Shown here: piece by piece, positions 1-9,621 of the stretch
Numbering within the stretch: the stretch's first letter is position 1
Layout: every line of letters begins with the position of its first letter
Assembly (NCBI RefSeq): GCF_001485495.1
Contig: NZ_BCNF01000007.1
Span: 1-55,855 of the forward strand
Source of the DNA: Gordonia desulfuricans NBRC 100010
GTDB taxonomy: Bacteria > Actinomycetota > Actinomycetes > Mycobacteriales > Mycobacteriaceae
Direction: 5' to 3'
DNA: 55,855 bases
Notes under the pieces: model-generated
What the model saw: only the letters and a program-made list of their open reading frames with translations
Told to the model about the DNA's origin: nothing
Database searches by the model: none
Made by a program: the position numbers and the translations under genes

Positions 1-27
1 TGTGCTCACGAAGGGCATCGGCCCTCG

Positions 28-369
<342 letters not shown>

Positions 370-416
370 TTATCCCTCTCCACGGGTTTCAAGCGTAGTG
401 GTCAACGATGCGCGAG

Positions 417-1763
417 TCAGGCCAACTCGTACGCGGTCTCGGCGTGTTCTGCCTCGTCGATGCCGCTCTTCTCCTCGTCGGCGTCGACTCGCCAGCCCAG
501 CGGCTTGAGTGCGAAAGCGATGATCGTGGTCAGGATGCCGGTGAACGCGAGGGCGAACAGGGCGATCACGATCTGCACGACGACCTGCTTGTAGTCGCCA
601 CCCCAGAACAGGCCGGTGTCCTGCGCCAGCAGGCCCACACCAATGGTGCCCCAGAGGCCGGCGACGAGGTGCACACCGACGACGTCGAGCGAGTCGTCGT
701 AGCCGAACTTGTTCTTCAGGCCGATCGCGAGTGCGGCCAGCGCGCCGGCGATCACACCGAGGATCAGCGATCCGACCGGGGTCAGATTGCCACAGGCCGG
801 GGTGATGGCGACCAGGCCGGCGACGATACCCGAGGCCGCACCCACGCTGGTGGCGTGCTTGTCGCGGATCAACTCCACGGCGAGCCAGCCGATGATCGCG
901 GCGGCGGTGGCGGCGGTGGTGTTGACCCACACCTTGCCCGCGGTGAGGTCCGCGGCGAGCTCCGAGCCGACGTTGAAGCCGAACCAGCCGAACCACAGCA
1001 GTGCGGCACCGAGCATGACGAACGGGATGTTGTGCGGGCGGTAGGCGGTCTTGCCGAAGCCGACGCGGGCGCCGACGATCAGGGCCAGGACCAGACCGGC
1101 CATACCGGCGTTGATGTGGACCACGGTGCCACCGGCGAAGTCGATCGGTGCGACGTTGGCCTCACCGTCGGTGGTGCCGAACATCCATGCGGCGAAGCCG
1201 TCTTCGCCACCGCCCATGATGCCGCCGCCGCCGACGAGACCGCCCCACACCATGTGGGCCAGCGGGAAGTACACGATGGTGGCCCACACGACGGTGAAGA
1301 CCAGCCAGGTGGAGAACTTCACACGCTCGGCGACCGCACCCGAGATCAGGGCGACGGTGATCACCGCGAACGTCAGCTGGAAGCCGAGGAACACGACCGC
1401 CGGGATCGACAGGCCCGCGGTGACGACCGCTTCCTTGCCGTCGATCGTCGCGGTGTTCATCAGCTGATCCGAGCCGAACAGCGCGAACGGGTTGGCGAAG
1501 ATTCCGCCGATGTCGCTGTTACCGGTGATGCCGTCGCTGAACGACATCGAGAATCCCCACAGGACGTAGATGACGCTGACGGTGGCGAGTGCCCCGAACG
1601 ACATCATCATCATGTTGAGGACCGACTTGCCCCGCGACAGGCCGCCATAGAAGAAAGCCAGACCGGGAGTCATCAGCAACACCAGTGCAGCGGCGGTGAT
1701 GACCCACGCCGTGTCGCCTGTGTCGAACTCTCCGAATACGCTTTCCGGCAGTGCAGAAACCAC
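417..1763 (-). CDS. amt: Ammonium transporter Amt
   Basis: This is an integral membrane ammonium channel of the Amt/MEP/Rh family with about eleven hydrophobic helices. Recognisable segments include TPGLAFFYGGLSRGK near the N-terminus and the mid-protein GTVVHINAGMAGL and FGWFGFNVGSEL. I chose the GTG at 1763 (448 residues) because a GGAGG ribosome site sits 9 bases upstream; the frame stays open 20 codons further, but that stretch reads as non-coding leader. The protein ends in a short acidic cytoplasmic tail. It is co-directional with glnB, the usual partner that plugs the pore. I saw no clear GlnR box in the upstream 170 bases. Confidence 0.95.
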   Translation of the reverse strand: MVSALPESVFGEFDTGDTAWVITAAALVLLMTPGLAFFYGGLSRGKSVLNMMMMSFGALATVSVIYVLWGFSMSFSDGITGNSDIGGIFANPFALFGSDQLMNTATIDGKEAVVTAGLSIPAVVFLGFQLTFAVITVALISGAVAERVKFSTWLVFTVVWATIVYFPLAHMVWGGLVGGGGIMGGGEDGFAAWMFGTTDGEANVAPIDFAGGTVVHINAGMAGLVLALIVGARVGFGKTAYRPHNIPFVMLGAALLWFGWFGFNVGSELAADLTAGKVWVNTTAATAAAIIGWLAVELIRDKHATSVGAASGIVAGLVAITPACGNLTPVGSLILGVIAGALAALAIGLKNKFGYDDSLDVVGVHLVAGLWGTIGVGLLAQDTGLFWGGDYKQVVVQIVIALFALAFTGILTTIIAFALKPLGWRVDADEEKSGIDEAEHAETAYELA

Positions 1764-1935
1764 TGTAAGAAACCTCCCTAAGCCGCGCCGACGGCTCGGC
1801 GCCTTCAAAGAGACTGTCGCCACCTGGTTTCAGCAGTGGTGCCCTGACGTTTCGTGCATGTGAACCGGTGGCCGGTTTGTATTGCGGCCACGTAACCTCC
1901 CAGGTCGGACTTCAGCGTCCTCTCAGGAGTACAGG

Positions 1936-3549
1936 TCACAGGAGAGCGTCGACGAACGCCTCGGGCTCGAACGGGGCGAGGTCGTCGGCACCTTCGCCGA
2001 GACCCACCAGCTTCACCGGGACGCCCAGTTCTTCCTGGACGTGGAAGACGATGCCGCCCTTGGCCGTACCGTCCAGTTTGGTCAGCACGACGCCGGTGAT
2101 GTCGACCACTTCGGCGAACACGCGGGCCTGGGTGAGGCCGTTCTGTCCGACCGTGGAGTCGAGCACCAGCAGCACCTCGTCGACGGGCGCCTTCTTCTCC
2201 ACGACACGCTTGACCTTGCCCAGCTCGTCCATCAGACCGGTCTTGGTGTGCAGACGTCCGGCGGTGTCGATCATCACCACGTCCACGCCGTCCTCGATGC
2301 CCTTGGCCACCGCGTCGAAGGCCACCGATGCGGGATCGGCCTGCTCCTTGCCGCGCACGATGCCGGCACCCACGCGCTCACCCCACGTCTGCAACTGGTC
2401 TGCGGCGGCGGCACGGAAGGTGTCGGCGGCACCGAGCAGCACACGTCGGCCGTCGGCGACGAGGACCCGGGCGAGCTTTCCGGTGGTGGTGGTCTTCCCG
2501 GTGCCGTTCACGCCGACGACGAGCACCACGGCGGGGGCACCGGCATGCGGCAGCGCACGCACCGATCGATCCATCTCCGGGTGCAGCTGATCCACCAGGA
2601 CACGCTTGAGCAGCGCGCGGGCCTCGTCGGCGTTGCGCACCGGGGTCGTCGCCAGCTCGGTGCGCAGCCGCTCGACGACGGCGCTCGTGGCGGCGGTGCC
2701 GAGATCGGCCATCACCAGGGTGTCCTCGATCTCCTCCCAGCTGTCCTCGTCGAGGTCGCCGGCACCGAGCAGACCGAGCATCGACTTACCGATGGCACCC
2801 TGCGACCGCGACAGCCGTCCGCGCAGACGTCCCAGACGCCCGGCGGTCGGCGCGATCTCCTCGCGTGGCGGTGTGACCGCGGCGTCGGCGGCATCGACGG
2901 GAGCGGCGATCTCCGGCTCCGCGGCCGGGGTCTCGGCCGGCGTGGACGCCTCGGGCTGTGCGACCGCGGGCGTGGTCGTCTCGGGCTGGGTCGTCTCGGG
3001 CTGGGTCGTCTCGGGCTCGACGACCGGGGAATCGGTGTCCTCGACCTCGGCGGGCGCCGCCTCGGGTGCAGCTGCCTCGGGCTCAGCGGTCTCGGGTGCT
3101 GTGGTCTCGGGTGCAGCGGTCTCCGGCGCTGCCGCCTCAGGTGCAGCGGTCTCAGGTGCAGCGGTCTCGGGTGCTGCGGTCTCGGGCTCGTCGTCGATCT
3201 CGGGCAGGGCGACCTCGGTCACCGGGCGCTGTGCCGAATCACGTGGCACCGAGGCGTCGTCACCGACCGCGGGCTGCCCGTCGGTCTCGGTGCGTTCGAC
3301 GGGCGGTCGCACCGGCTCCGGCGGCGGCGCCACCGTGGTGCCCCCGCCCTGACTGAAGGTGAACCCCGATCCCGCCTGGTAGCCACCGGATCTGTCGACC
3401 TGCGGAGTGCTGCCGTCGGTCACCTGGACGTCGGGGGTGGTGTCCTTCAGCGAGATCTGCCGGCGGCGGCGCAGCACGATCCCCAGCGCGAGCAGCGCCA
3501 GGATCACGACCACGGCCACGACGATGCCGATGATGACTTCGGTGTTCAC
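1936..3549 (-). CDS. ftsY: Signal recognition particle receptor FtsY
   Basis: FtsY docks the SRP-ribosome complex at the membrane and couples GTP hydrolysis to handover of membrane proteins. The 537-residue protein has an N-terminal membrane helix (about residues 5-26) followed by basic residues. An acidic A-domain rich in Pro-Glu-Thr-Ala repeats follows (about 118-170 most regular). The NG GTPase domain has G1 GVNGTGKT at 346-353, DTAGR at 428-432 and TKLDG at 490-494. An N-terminal transmembrane anchor is normal for high-GC Gram-positives and differs from the E. coli form. It lies 132 bases after smc on the same strand, as in mycobacteria. Confidence 0.96.
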   Translation of the reverse strand: MNTEVIIGIVVAVVVILALLALGIVLRRRRQISLKDTTPDVQVTDGSTPQVDRSGGYQAGSGFTFSQGGGTTVAPPPEPVRPPVERTETDGQPAVGDDASVPRDSAQRPVTEVALPEIDDEPETAAPETAAPETAAPEAAAPETAAPETTAPETAEPEAAAPEAAPAEVEDTDSPVVEPETTQPETTQPETTTPAVAQPEASTPAETPAAEPEIAAPVDAADAAVTPPREEIAPTAGRLGRLRGRLSRSQGAIGKSMLGLLGAGDLDEDSWEEIEDTLVMADLGTAATSAVVERLRTELATTPVRNADEARALLKRVLVDQLHPEMDRSVRALPHAGAPAVVLVVGVNGTGKTTTTGKLARVLVADGRRVLLGAADTFRAAAADQLQTWGERVGAGIVRGKEQADPASVAFDAVAKGIEDGVDVVMIDTAGRLHTKTGLMDELGKVKRVVEKKAPVDEVLLVLDSTVGQNGLTQARVFAEVVDITGVVLTKLDGTAKGGIVFHVQEELGVPVKLVGLGEGADDLAPFEPEAFVDALL

Positions 3550-3681
3550 TCTGCTTGTCCTGTTCTCGCCGGCCGGTCCGCGCGATGCGGGCCCGCTGCG
3601 TATTCAGAGGAGGGTTCTCGGGAGGATTCTGGCCGCAGGGCGGGTGTCACCCGGGCGGTCCGGACGGCGGGACCGGCCGGG

Positions 3682-6600
3682 TCATTCGGGATCGGGCGGC
3701 GTCGCCACCGGGACGTCCACCCCGCGCAGTCGCTGCGAGATCACCGTGGTGATCCCGTCGCCGCGCATGCTCACGCCGTAGAGGGCATCGGCGATCTGCA
3801 TGGTGGGTTTCTGGTGGGTGATCACGATCAGCTGCGAGCGTTCCCGCAGCTGCTCGAACAGACTGATCAGCCGGCGCAGGTTGGTGTCGTCGAGGGCGGC
3901 CTCCACCTCGTCCATCACATAGAACGGTGACGGGCGGGCCCGGAAGATCGCGACCAGCATCGCCACCGCGGTCAGTGACTTCTCGCCGCCGGACAGCAAC
4001 GACAGCCGCTTGACCTTCTTGCCCGGCGGGCGTGCCTCCACCTCGACGCCGGTGGTCAGCATGTCCGACGGATCGGTCAGCACCAGCCGCCCCTCGCCGC
4101 CCGGGAAGAGCGTGGAGAAGACCTGGGCGAATTCGCGCTCGACGTCGGCGTAGGCCTCGGTGAACACCTGCAGGATCCGGGCGTCGACCTCCTCGACCAC
4201 CTCGAGGAGGTCCTTGCGGGCGGCCTTGACGTCCTCGAGCTGTGCGGAGAGGAAGTTGTAGCGTTCCTCGAGTGCCGCGAACTCCTCGAGGGCGAGGGGG
4301 TTGACCTTGCCGAGGGTGTTGAGGTCTTTCTGCGCCTTCTTGGCGCGCGCCTCCTGGGTCTTGCGGTCGTAGGCCATCGGCGCGGGCGTCACCACCTGCT
4401 CACCGCGGGCCTTGGCGGCCTCGTACTCGCTGATCTCCAGCGCCGACGGCGGCATCGGGATGTCGGGACCGTACTCGGCGACGACGTCGTCGGGTGACAT
4501 CGCGAACGACTCCATGATCTGTTCTTCGAGCTGTTCGATCCGCAACGCCGACTGTGCACGCGCCACCTCGTCACGGTGGACGGCGTCCTTGAGCGTGTTG
4601 AGACGCTGGGTCAGGGTGGCCGATCGGCTCTTGAGTTCGTCGAGGGTCGCAGTCCGTTCACGACGCACCTGTTCGAGTTCGTCGCGGCCGGCCTGTGCGG
4701 TGGCCACCGCCGTCACCAGGCGCTGCGCCAGCTCGCCGGCCGACGACGCGACCGCCGCGGCGACGGTGGCGGCCTGTCGGCGGACCTCGTTCTGCAGCCG
4801 TGCACGTTCGCGGGCATCTCGTTCACGTTCGGCGGCGCGGCGCAGCGAGTCGGCCTTGCCACGGACCGAGGCGAGTCGCTCCTCGGCGGTGCGCAGCGCC
4901 AGCCGCGCCTCCATCTGGGTGTTGCGTGCGACCGCCACCGCCTCCGCCGCAACGCCCCGCTCGCCGGCGTCGACGTCGGTCGGCTCCTCCACCCCCTCGT
5001 CGTGGGCCAGGCTGAGCCGCTGTTCGAGTTCCTCGAGCCGGGCGACGGTCTCGGCCCGCCCCTCCTCGGCCTTGTCGCGTTGGCGGGCGAGGCGGTCGCT
5101 CTCGGCCTGTGCGGCGCGGATGTCCTGGCCCAGGCGGGCGAGCTGCTCGTAGGCGCCGCCCACCGCGCTGTCGGATTCGTGCAGCGCCGCCAGCGCCTCC
5201 TCGGCCGCCTCGCGACGCTCCTGCTGTTCGGTGAGCGCACCGTCGAGTGCGGCGGTCAGTTCCTCGGCGCGGCGCCGGGTGGCGGTGAGTTCGTCGGCGG
5301 CGATGTCGATGGCCGACTGCACCTCCAGGGTCGACGGCCGGTGCGCCGATCCGCCCTCGACGGCGGCACTCGAGATGCGGTCGCCGTCGCGGGTCACCGC
5401 GCGCACGCCGAACCGCCGGGCCACGTCGAGTCCCAGCGCGGCCGAGTCGACGACGACGGTGTCGCCGAGGATCGTCTCGATGGCGCCACGGATCGACTCC
5501 CGGCAGTCGACGACGTCGTCGACCCACCGCGCACCGTCCGGCAGGGATGCGGTCCGGTCGGCGCCGGTCGCGTCGGTACCGCCGATGATCAGTGCTCCCC
5601 GGCCGCCGTCACCGGCCTTGAGTGCGTCGAGGGCGCGCAGGGCCGCGTCCGGGTCGGTGGCGGCGATCGCATCGACCGCGCCGCCGAGGGCCGCGGCCAC
5701 CGCGGTCTCGTATCCGGCCTGCACGGTGATCTGCTCCGATGCCGGGCCGAGCAGGCCGTCGGGGGCGTTGGCCAGCAGCCACGCGCCGCCGTCGTTGCGT
5801 TCGAGGCCCACCGACAGCGCCTCGATACGCGCCGACAGCGAGGCGATGCGCTGGGCCGCCTCACGTTCCTCGGCCTGCAGGGTCGCCACCCGCTCGTTGG
5901 AGCGGTTGAGTGCGGTGACGCAGCGTTCGTGGTGCTCGTCGAGTCCGCGTTCGGAGGTCTCGAGCTCCCCGAGGGATGCCGCGACGGCATCCTGCTCGAC
6001 CTGTGCGTGCTGGACGCGTTCGGCGGCCGAGGCGATCGCCGCGGTCAGGCGGGCGGTCTCGGCGTCGACGGAGTCGGCCTTGGTGCGCAGGTTGTCGACC
6101 TGGCCCTCGAGGCGGGCCAGACCCTCGCGACGGTCGGCGATGGCCCGTACCGCGGCCATGTGCGCCTGTTCGGCGGCCGCGGCGGCGCGCTCCCGTTCTT
6201 CGAGTTCGAACTGGGCGAGCTCGAGACCTTCGGCGGCGGTCTCCACCGCGAAGGTCATCTCGGCCTCGTTCTCGGCGGCTTCGAGGGCCTGCTCCTCGAG
6301 TTCCTCGGGGTCCGGTCCGGTCGACTCGGTGACCGGTTCGTCGAGGTAGCGGCTGCGTTCGGCGGCCACCCGGCCGGTGGCGCCGACACGTTCGGCCAGG
6401 GCCGAGAGGGTGAACCAGGCACGCCCGGCGGCCTCGGCGGCGGGGACCACCTGCGCGAGGTGTTCCTCTTGTTCGGCGAGGTCGGCGTTCACCGCGTCGA
6501 GTTCGGTGGCCACGTCGTTCTGTTCACGCCGGATCTGGTCCTCGACCTCGGTGTGTTCGGCCATCTCGCCACGTCGGGTGACCAGGTCGTCGGCGGCCAG

Positions 6601-7284
6601 CCGCAGCCGCGCATCGCGCAGGTCGGCCTGGATGGTCTGGGCGCGGCGGGCCACCTCGGCCTGCCGGCCGAGTGGCTTGAGCTGTCGGCGGAGTTCGGCG
6701 GTGAGGTCGGTCAATCGGTCGAGGTTGGCCTGCATCGACTGCAGTTTGCGGACGGCCTTCTCTTTGCGCCGGCGATGTTTGAGCACACCGGCGGCCTCCT
6801 CGATGAAGGCACGACGATCCTCGGGCCGCGATTCCAGGATGGTGGCCAGGCGACCCTGGCCGACGATGACGTGCATCTCGCGGCCGATGCCGGAGTCCGA
6901 GAGCAGTTCCTGGACGTCCATGAGCCGGCATGTACTGCCGTTGATCTCGTACTCACCGGCACCGTCGCGGAACATCCGTCGGGTGATGGACACCTCGGAG
7001 TACTCGATCGGCAGTGCGCCGTCGGCGTTGTCGATGGTCAGGGTCACCTCGGCGCGGCCCAGCGGCGCGCGGCCGGAGGTGCCGGCGAAGATGACGTCCT
7101 CCATCTTTCCGCCGCGCAGGGCCTTGGCACCCTGCTCCCCCATCACCCAGGTCAGGGCGTCGACGACGTTCGACTTGCCCGACCCGTTGGGGCCCACCAC
7201 GCAGGTGATGCCGGGTTCGAAGCGCAGGGTCGTCGCCGACGCAAAGGACTTGAAGCCTTTGAGGGTGAGCGACTTGAGGTGCAC
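3682..7284 (-). CDS. smc: Chromosome segregation ATPase SMC
   Basis: SMC forms a homodimeric ring with ScpA/ScpB and compacts and segregates the chromosome. The 1200-residue protein has the head Walker A GPNGSGKS at 31-38, two long coiled-coil arms rich in Glu, Ala and Arg, a central hinge, and a C-terminal head half with signature LSGGEKSL and Walker [14 protein letters not shown] placed the start at the GTG at 7284 because [14 protein letters not shown] is the family's usual first strand; the 40 codons further upstream run through an intergenic inverted repeat and are not protein-like. The ribosome site is weak. It heads the smc-ftsY unit. Confidence 0.96.
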   Translation of the reverse strand: MHLKSLTLKGFKSFASATTLRFEPGITCVVGPNGSGKSNVVDALTWVMGEQGAKALRGGKMEDVIFAGTSGRAPLGRAEVTLTIDNADGALPIEYSEVSITRRMFRDGAGEYEINGSTCRLMDVQELLSDSGIGREMHVIVGQGRLATILESRPEDRRAFIEEAAGVLKHRRRKEKAVRKLQSMQANLDRLTDLTAELRRQLKPLGRQAEVARRAQTIQADLRDARLRLAADDLVTRRGEMAEHTEVEDQIRREQNDVATELDAVNADLAEQEEHLAQVVPAAEAAGRAWFTLSALAERVGATGRVAAERSRYLDEPVTESTGPDPEELEEQALEAAENEAEMTFAVETAAEGLELAQFELEERERAAAAAEQAHMAAVRAIADRREGLARLEGQVDNLRTKADSVDAETARLTAAIASAAERVQHAQVEQDAVAASLGELETSERGLDEHHERCVTALNRSNERVATLQAEEREAAQRIASLSARIEALSVGLERNDGGAWLLANAPDGLLGPASEQITVQAGYETAVAAALGGAVDAIAATDPDAALRALDALKAGDGGRGALIIGGTDATGADRTASLPDGARWVDDVVDCRESIRGAIETILGDTVVVDSAALGLDVARRFGVRAVTRDGDRISSAAVEGGSAHRPSTLEVQSAIDIAADELTATRRRAEELTAALDGALTEQQERREAAEEALAALHESDSAVGGAYEQLARLGQDIRAAQAESDRLARQRDKAEEGRAETVARLEELEQRLSLAHDEGVEEPTDVDAGERGVAAEAVAVARNTQMEARLALRTAEERLASVRGKADSLRRAAERERDARERARLQNEVRRQAATVAAAVASSAGELAQRLVTAVATAQAGRDELEQVRRERTATLDELKSRSATLTQRLNTLKDAVHRDEVARAQSALRIEQLEEQIMESFAMSPDDVVAEYGPDIPMPPSALEISEYEAAKARGEQVVTPAPMAYDRKTQEARAKKAQKDLNTLGKVNPLALEEFAALEERYNFLSAQLEDVKAARKDLLEVVEEVDARILQVFTEAYADVEREFAQVFSTLFPGGEGRLVLTDPSDMLTTGVEVEARPPGKKVKRLSLLSGGEKSLTAVAMLVAIFRARPSPFYVMDEVEAALDDTNLRRLISLFEQLRERSQLIVITHQKPTMQIADALYGVSMRGDGITTVISQRLRGVDVPVATPPDPE

Positions 7285-7350
7285 GGCAGTCAAGCCTACT
7301 TGAGCAGGGCGCTGTGGTGGCCGCAGGCCGTAGCCCGCGTGGTGCGCAGC

Positions 7351-7417
7351 AAACCCTCCACACTTGCGCAGATACACCCCCACTTTCCCGGGGTATTTGC
7401 GCAAGTGTGGAGGGTTT
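7351..7417. repeat. Near-perfect inverted repeat between acyP and smc
   Basis: Two perfect 20-base arms face each other at 7351-7370 (AAACCCTCCACACTTGCGCA) and 7398-7417. The match continues inward imperfectly through GATAC/AATAC and a C-run, so the structure could be a hairpin of about 28 pairs with a tiny loop. It sits between two genes read in the same direction. No T-run follows it, so it may be an unusual terminator or attenuator before smc, or a copy of a mobile palindromic repeat. Confidence 0.8.
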
Positions 7418-7423
7418 GGGAGG

Positions 7424-7702
7424 TCACTTCTCGACGAAGCCGGTGAGATCGCCGCGCGGGGTGTCGAAGGCCTCGACGACGAGGTCGACGCTCCCGGGCG
7501 TCCGACCCGACCGCAGCAGGTCGATCAGGGCGACGACCTTGTCCTCGGGCCCCTCGGCCACCACCCGCACCCGACCGTCGGCCTGGTTGGCCGCGTAGCC
7601 GACGAGCCCCAGTTCCAGGGCTCGTGACCGGGTCCACCAGCGGAAGCCGACGCCCTGCACATGTCCGTGTACGTAGGCGGTCACGCGGGTGTCGCCACTC
7701 AT
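7424..7702 (-). CDS. acyP: Acylphosphatase
   Basis: This 92-residue cytosolic enzyme hydrolyses the carboxyl-phosphate bond of acyl phosphates. It carries the family signature VQGVGFRWW, with catalytic Arg21 binding the phosphate, and Asn39 (in [11 protein letters not shown]) positioning the water. Length matches the family (about 90-100). It lies between the OsmC-family gene and smc, the same place as in M. tuberculosis (Rv2922A). Physiological substrate is not known for bacterial members in this context. Confidence 0.95.
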   Translation of the reverse strand: MSGDTRVTAYVHGHVQGVGFRWWTRSRALELGLVGYAANQADGRVRVVAEGPEDKVVALIDLLRSGRTPGSVDLVVEAFDTPRGDLTGFVEK

Positions 7703-7706
7703 CGGT

Positions 7707-8168
7707 TCACTCCGTCTCGATGCGCAGGTCGACGGTGGTGCCGGCCTTCAGGGTGCGGCCCACGGTGCAGACCGCGTCGATCGCGCGCTGCACCACGACG
7801 AGGAGTCGTTCGGCGGCGTCGGGGTCGAGTTCGGACAGGTCCACCTCGAGGATCTCCTCGAGTCGCGGGTAGAGCTCGTTCTCGCGGTCGGCGGCGCCGG
7901 ACACGCGGATGGTCGCGTCGTAGTCGTCACCGAGACGGCGCGCGAGCGGACGGTCCGACGACATGCCGGTGCAGGCGGCCAGCGCGATCTTCAGCAGTTC
8001 ACCCGGGGTGAACACACCCTCGACGTCCTCGGATCCCACGAGCACCTGCGCCCCGCGCGAGCTGTGCCCGGTGTAGCGGCGGGTGCCGGTGCGCTGCACC
8101 CACAGCTCGGTGTGCGGCGCGGCGTTCGCATCGGTCTGCTGCCCTGCGGTCTGCTGCTCGGTGGTCAT
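7707..8168 (-). CDS. OsmC/Ohr-family peroxidase-like protein
   Basis: This 153-residue protein belongs to the OsmC/Ohr fold, whose members are thiol peroxidases for organic hydroperoxides. The two conserved cysteines are present: Cys66 in LLKIALAACTGMS and Cys134 in IDAVCTVGRTL. I chose the ATG at 8168 because GAGGAG precedes it; the frame is open further upstream but that part overlaps the decayed mutM end. It is 4 bases from acyP and corresponds to Rv2923c. OsmC versus Ohr subclass is not decided from motifs alone. Confidence 0.9.
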   Translation of the reverse strand: MTTEQQTAGQQTDANAAPHTELWVQRTGTRRYTGHSSRGAQVLVGSEDVEGVFTPGELLKIALAACTGMSSDRPLARRLGDDYDATIRVSGAADRENELYPRLEEILEVDLSELDPDAAERLLVVVQRAIDAVCTVGRTLKAGTTVDLRIETE

Positions 8169-8304
8169 CGCGGATGGAGCTCCTCGTTCGTCGGTCGGCG
8201 ATCGGTGGATGGTCGGTGGAAACGGATTCGGTGGGGATGGAATGCCCGACGCCCGGTCAACGCCGGAGCCGGTGGCTTGCTTCCCGGCTCGCCCTCGCCG
8301 CACG

Positions 8305-8428
8305 CGCGACACCCCGGGCAGGAGGACGAACTGCGGTTCGTGAACTGCTCGCCGCGCACCATCGGCCGTCTCGGCGGCACGGCTCGACCATAGGCGTTGC
8401 GCGAGCGCACGACGTAGCCGGACTGCCC
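8305..8428 (-). pseudogene. Decayed mutM 3'-end copy C
   Basis: On the minus strand this stretch translates to GQSGYVVRSRNAYGRA, then MVRGEQFTNRSSSSCPGC, colinear with the C-terminus of the intact mutM product ([15 protein letters not shown], then [15 protein letters not shown]). The first zinc-ligand pair CNRC is deleted, so this remnant could not work. It lies about 135 bases from the OsmC-gene start, where the mutM stop lies in the uninterrupted mycobacterial order. It is therefore the best candidate for the ancestral mutM 3' end, displaced by later insertions. Confidence 0.8.
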
Positions 8429-8583
8429 ACGGTGCCATCAGCTCACACTCGCCACGCCCGAAGCCTGCACCGATAGACGGGTTCACCTCGGAACCGTGAC
8501 GTAACACACATATCGTGCACCGCGATATGGCAGACAGCGAAGTGCTTCGCCGCCCGGCGGGCCGCCGAACCCGAGGAGTCGTC

Positions 8584-9045
8584 GTGGCCGTAGTCAAACA
8601 TCAGGGCCGGGCATTCGCCGCAGCCGCCGCCGTGGCGGCGGCCACAGTCGCGGGTGCGCTCGGTGCGGGGCAGGCGCAGGCCGCACCGATCGGCGTGCAG
8701 CAACTCCCCGCCACTGCGATCGTCGCCAACGGCCCCGCCGACTGGAGTGTCTTCACCGCGTTCATCCAGATCCACACCAGCGACAAACGCGGCTGGGTGG
8801 TCCTCACCGCACCGAGCGGCGACTGCGGCCGGTACGGCGTCGCCAATGCGCTGGTTCGTCTCGACTACACCAACCTCACCACCGGCGCTCGCGGTTCGGG
8901 GACGGTCAATCCGTGCGGCGGCCACGCGATGCCCCCGACGAGCGCCCGGCTGCACACCGGTTCCGGACAGATCGTCGGCTCCATCATCATTCCCACCGCC
9001 GGCGCCTGGGCCATCCCGGGCGGTGCCACCTTCAGCGTCGGCTGA
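8584..9045 (+). CDS. Small secreted protein of unknown function
   Basis: The 153-residue product starts at a GTG with AGGAG 5 bases upstream. It has a clear Sec signal peptide: a basic start, an Ala/Val-rich core, and an AxA-type site in GQAQA before API. The mature part of about 117 residues is rich in Gly, Thr and Ile, looks beta-rich, and has two cysteines (in SGDCGRYG and NPCGGHA) that could form one disulfide. I do not recognise the family. It lies between two decayed mutM ends and is probably cargo of an older insertion. An ATG 23 codons upstream is possible but lacks a ribosome site. Confidence 0.75.
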   Translation: MAVVKHQGRAFAAAAAVAAATVAGALGAGQAQAAPIGVQQLPATAIVANGPADWSVFTAFIQIHTSDKRGWVVLTAPSGDCGRYGVANALVRLDYTNLTTGARGSGTVNPCGGHAMPPTSARLHTGSGQIVGSIIIPTAGAWAIPGGATFSVG

Positions 9046-9119
9046 CGACGCCGACACACAGGACCACACCGCGAGCGGTCGGCACCGAAGCCGGATCAGC
9101 TCGACGGACGACGACGAGG

Positions 9120-9275
9120 CGCCCGCTGGCACTGCGGGCACGAGAACGAACTACGGTTCATGAACTGCTCGCGGCGCATCACCCGCCCGCATCGGCGGCA
9201 CGGTTGCCCTTCTCGCCCATAGGCATTCAGCGATCGCTCGAAGTACCCTGACTTCAGCAGTATGTGACGTTGATG
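9120..9275 (-). pseudogene. Decayed mutM 3'-end copy B
   Basis: The minus strand reads [22 protein letters not shown] and then [17 protein letters not shown], close to the true MutM C-terminus and retaining all four zinc-finger cysteines. Similarity continues upstream at DNA level (the CAACGTCA shared with the YVNVNG codons) but the frame is broken there. It has no start or N-terminal domain. It is much better preserved than copy C, which suggests it was displaced more recently. Confidence 0.85.
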
Positions 9276-9621
9276 TCCTACCTTGTCCGACCATAGCCGC
9301 TTGCGCATGTTCCGTAGCCGCTACCTTGCACGCCCAGCTCCGGAGTGAACGTGAACGTCGAACAACATGCGTGAGCACAGCCTCCGCCTGTTGGTTGAGC
9401 ATAATCCGCAGCCCCACCGACGACGGCGAGTAGTTGCGTCCACCGGACTCCGTAGTGTCGGGCATCGTTGAGAGTTGGGAGCTGAATCGACAGCGCTCGC
9501 GCCGCTACCGAATCAACGCCACACGAGCAGCGATGGCGGTCGTCGAGGCAGGTTTCTGACTTGATTCGAATCTTGCAACTCCCGTCGCGCACTACAGCAC
9601 TCGTGAGACAGTTGTCGGATT
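9276..9621. other. Spacer upstream of the ATPase gene, no gene seen
   Basis: This stretch of about 350 bases lies between decayed mutM end B and the ATPase start. The open frames in it lack a ribosome site, codon bias or recognisable motif. It must hold the ATPase promoter, but I could not name a confident -35/-10 pair. Confidence 0.6.

Noticed and set aside
1764..1935. GlnR-type operator upstream of amt
   Set aside because: Partial AC-spaced motifs are visible but none has the right spacing between half-sites, so I do not call one.
1882..3930. Long open frame on the plus strand, 682 codons
   Set aside because: It lies antisense to ftsY and the end of smc, is Gly/Arg/Leu-rich low complexity, and arises from the high GC content.
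4576..7446. Plus-strand open frame of 956 codons
   Set aside because: It is the antisense of smc; no family motif, no ribosome site, and the sense strand is a complete SMC.
8305..8428. Chance similarity to a zinc finger rather than a mutM copy
   Set aside because: Colinear matches GQSGY, RS-AYGR, REQF/GEQF-NR and CPxC in order and on the same strand as mutM make chance unlikely.
9151..9465. Minus-strand frame of 104 codons upstream of the ATPase
   Set aside because: It lacks a ribosome site and family match, and half of it overlaps the mutM remnant B in a different frame.
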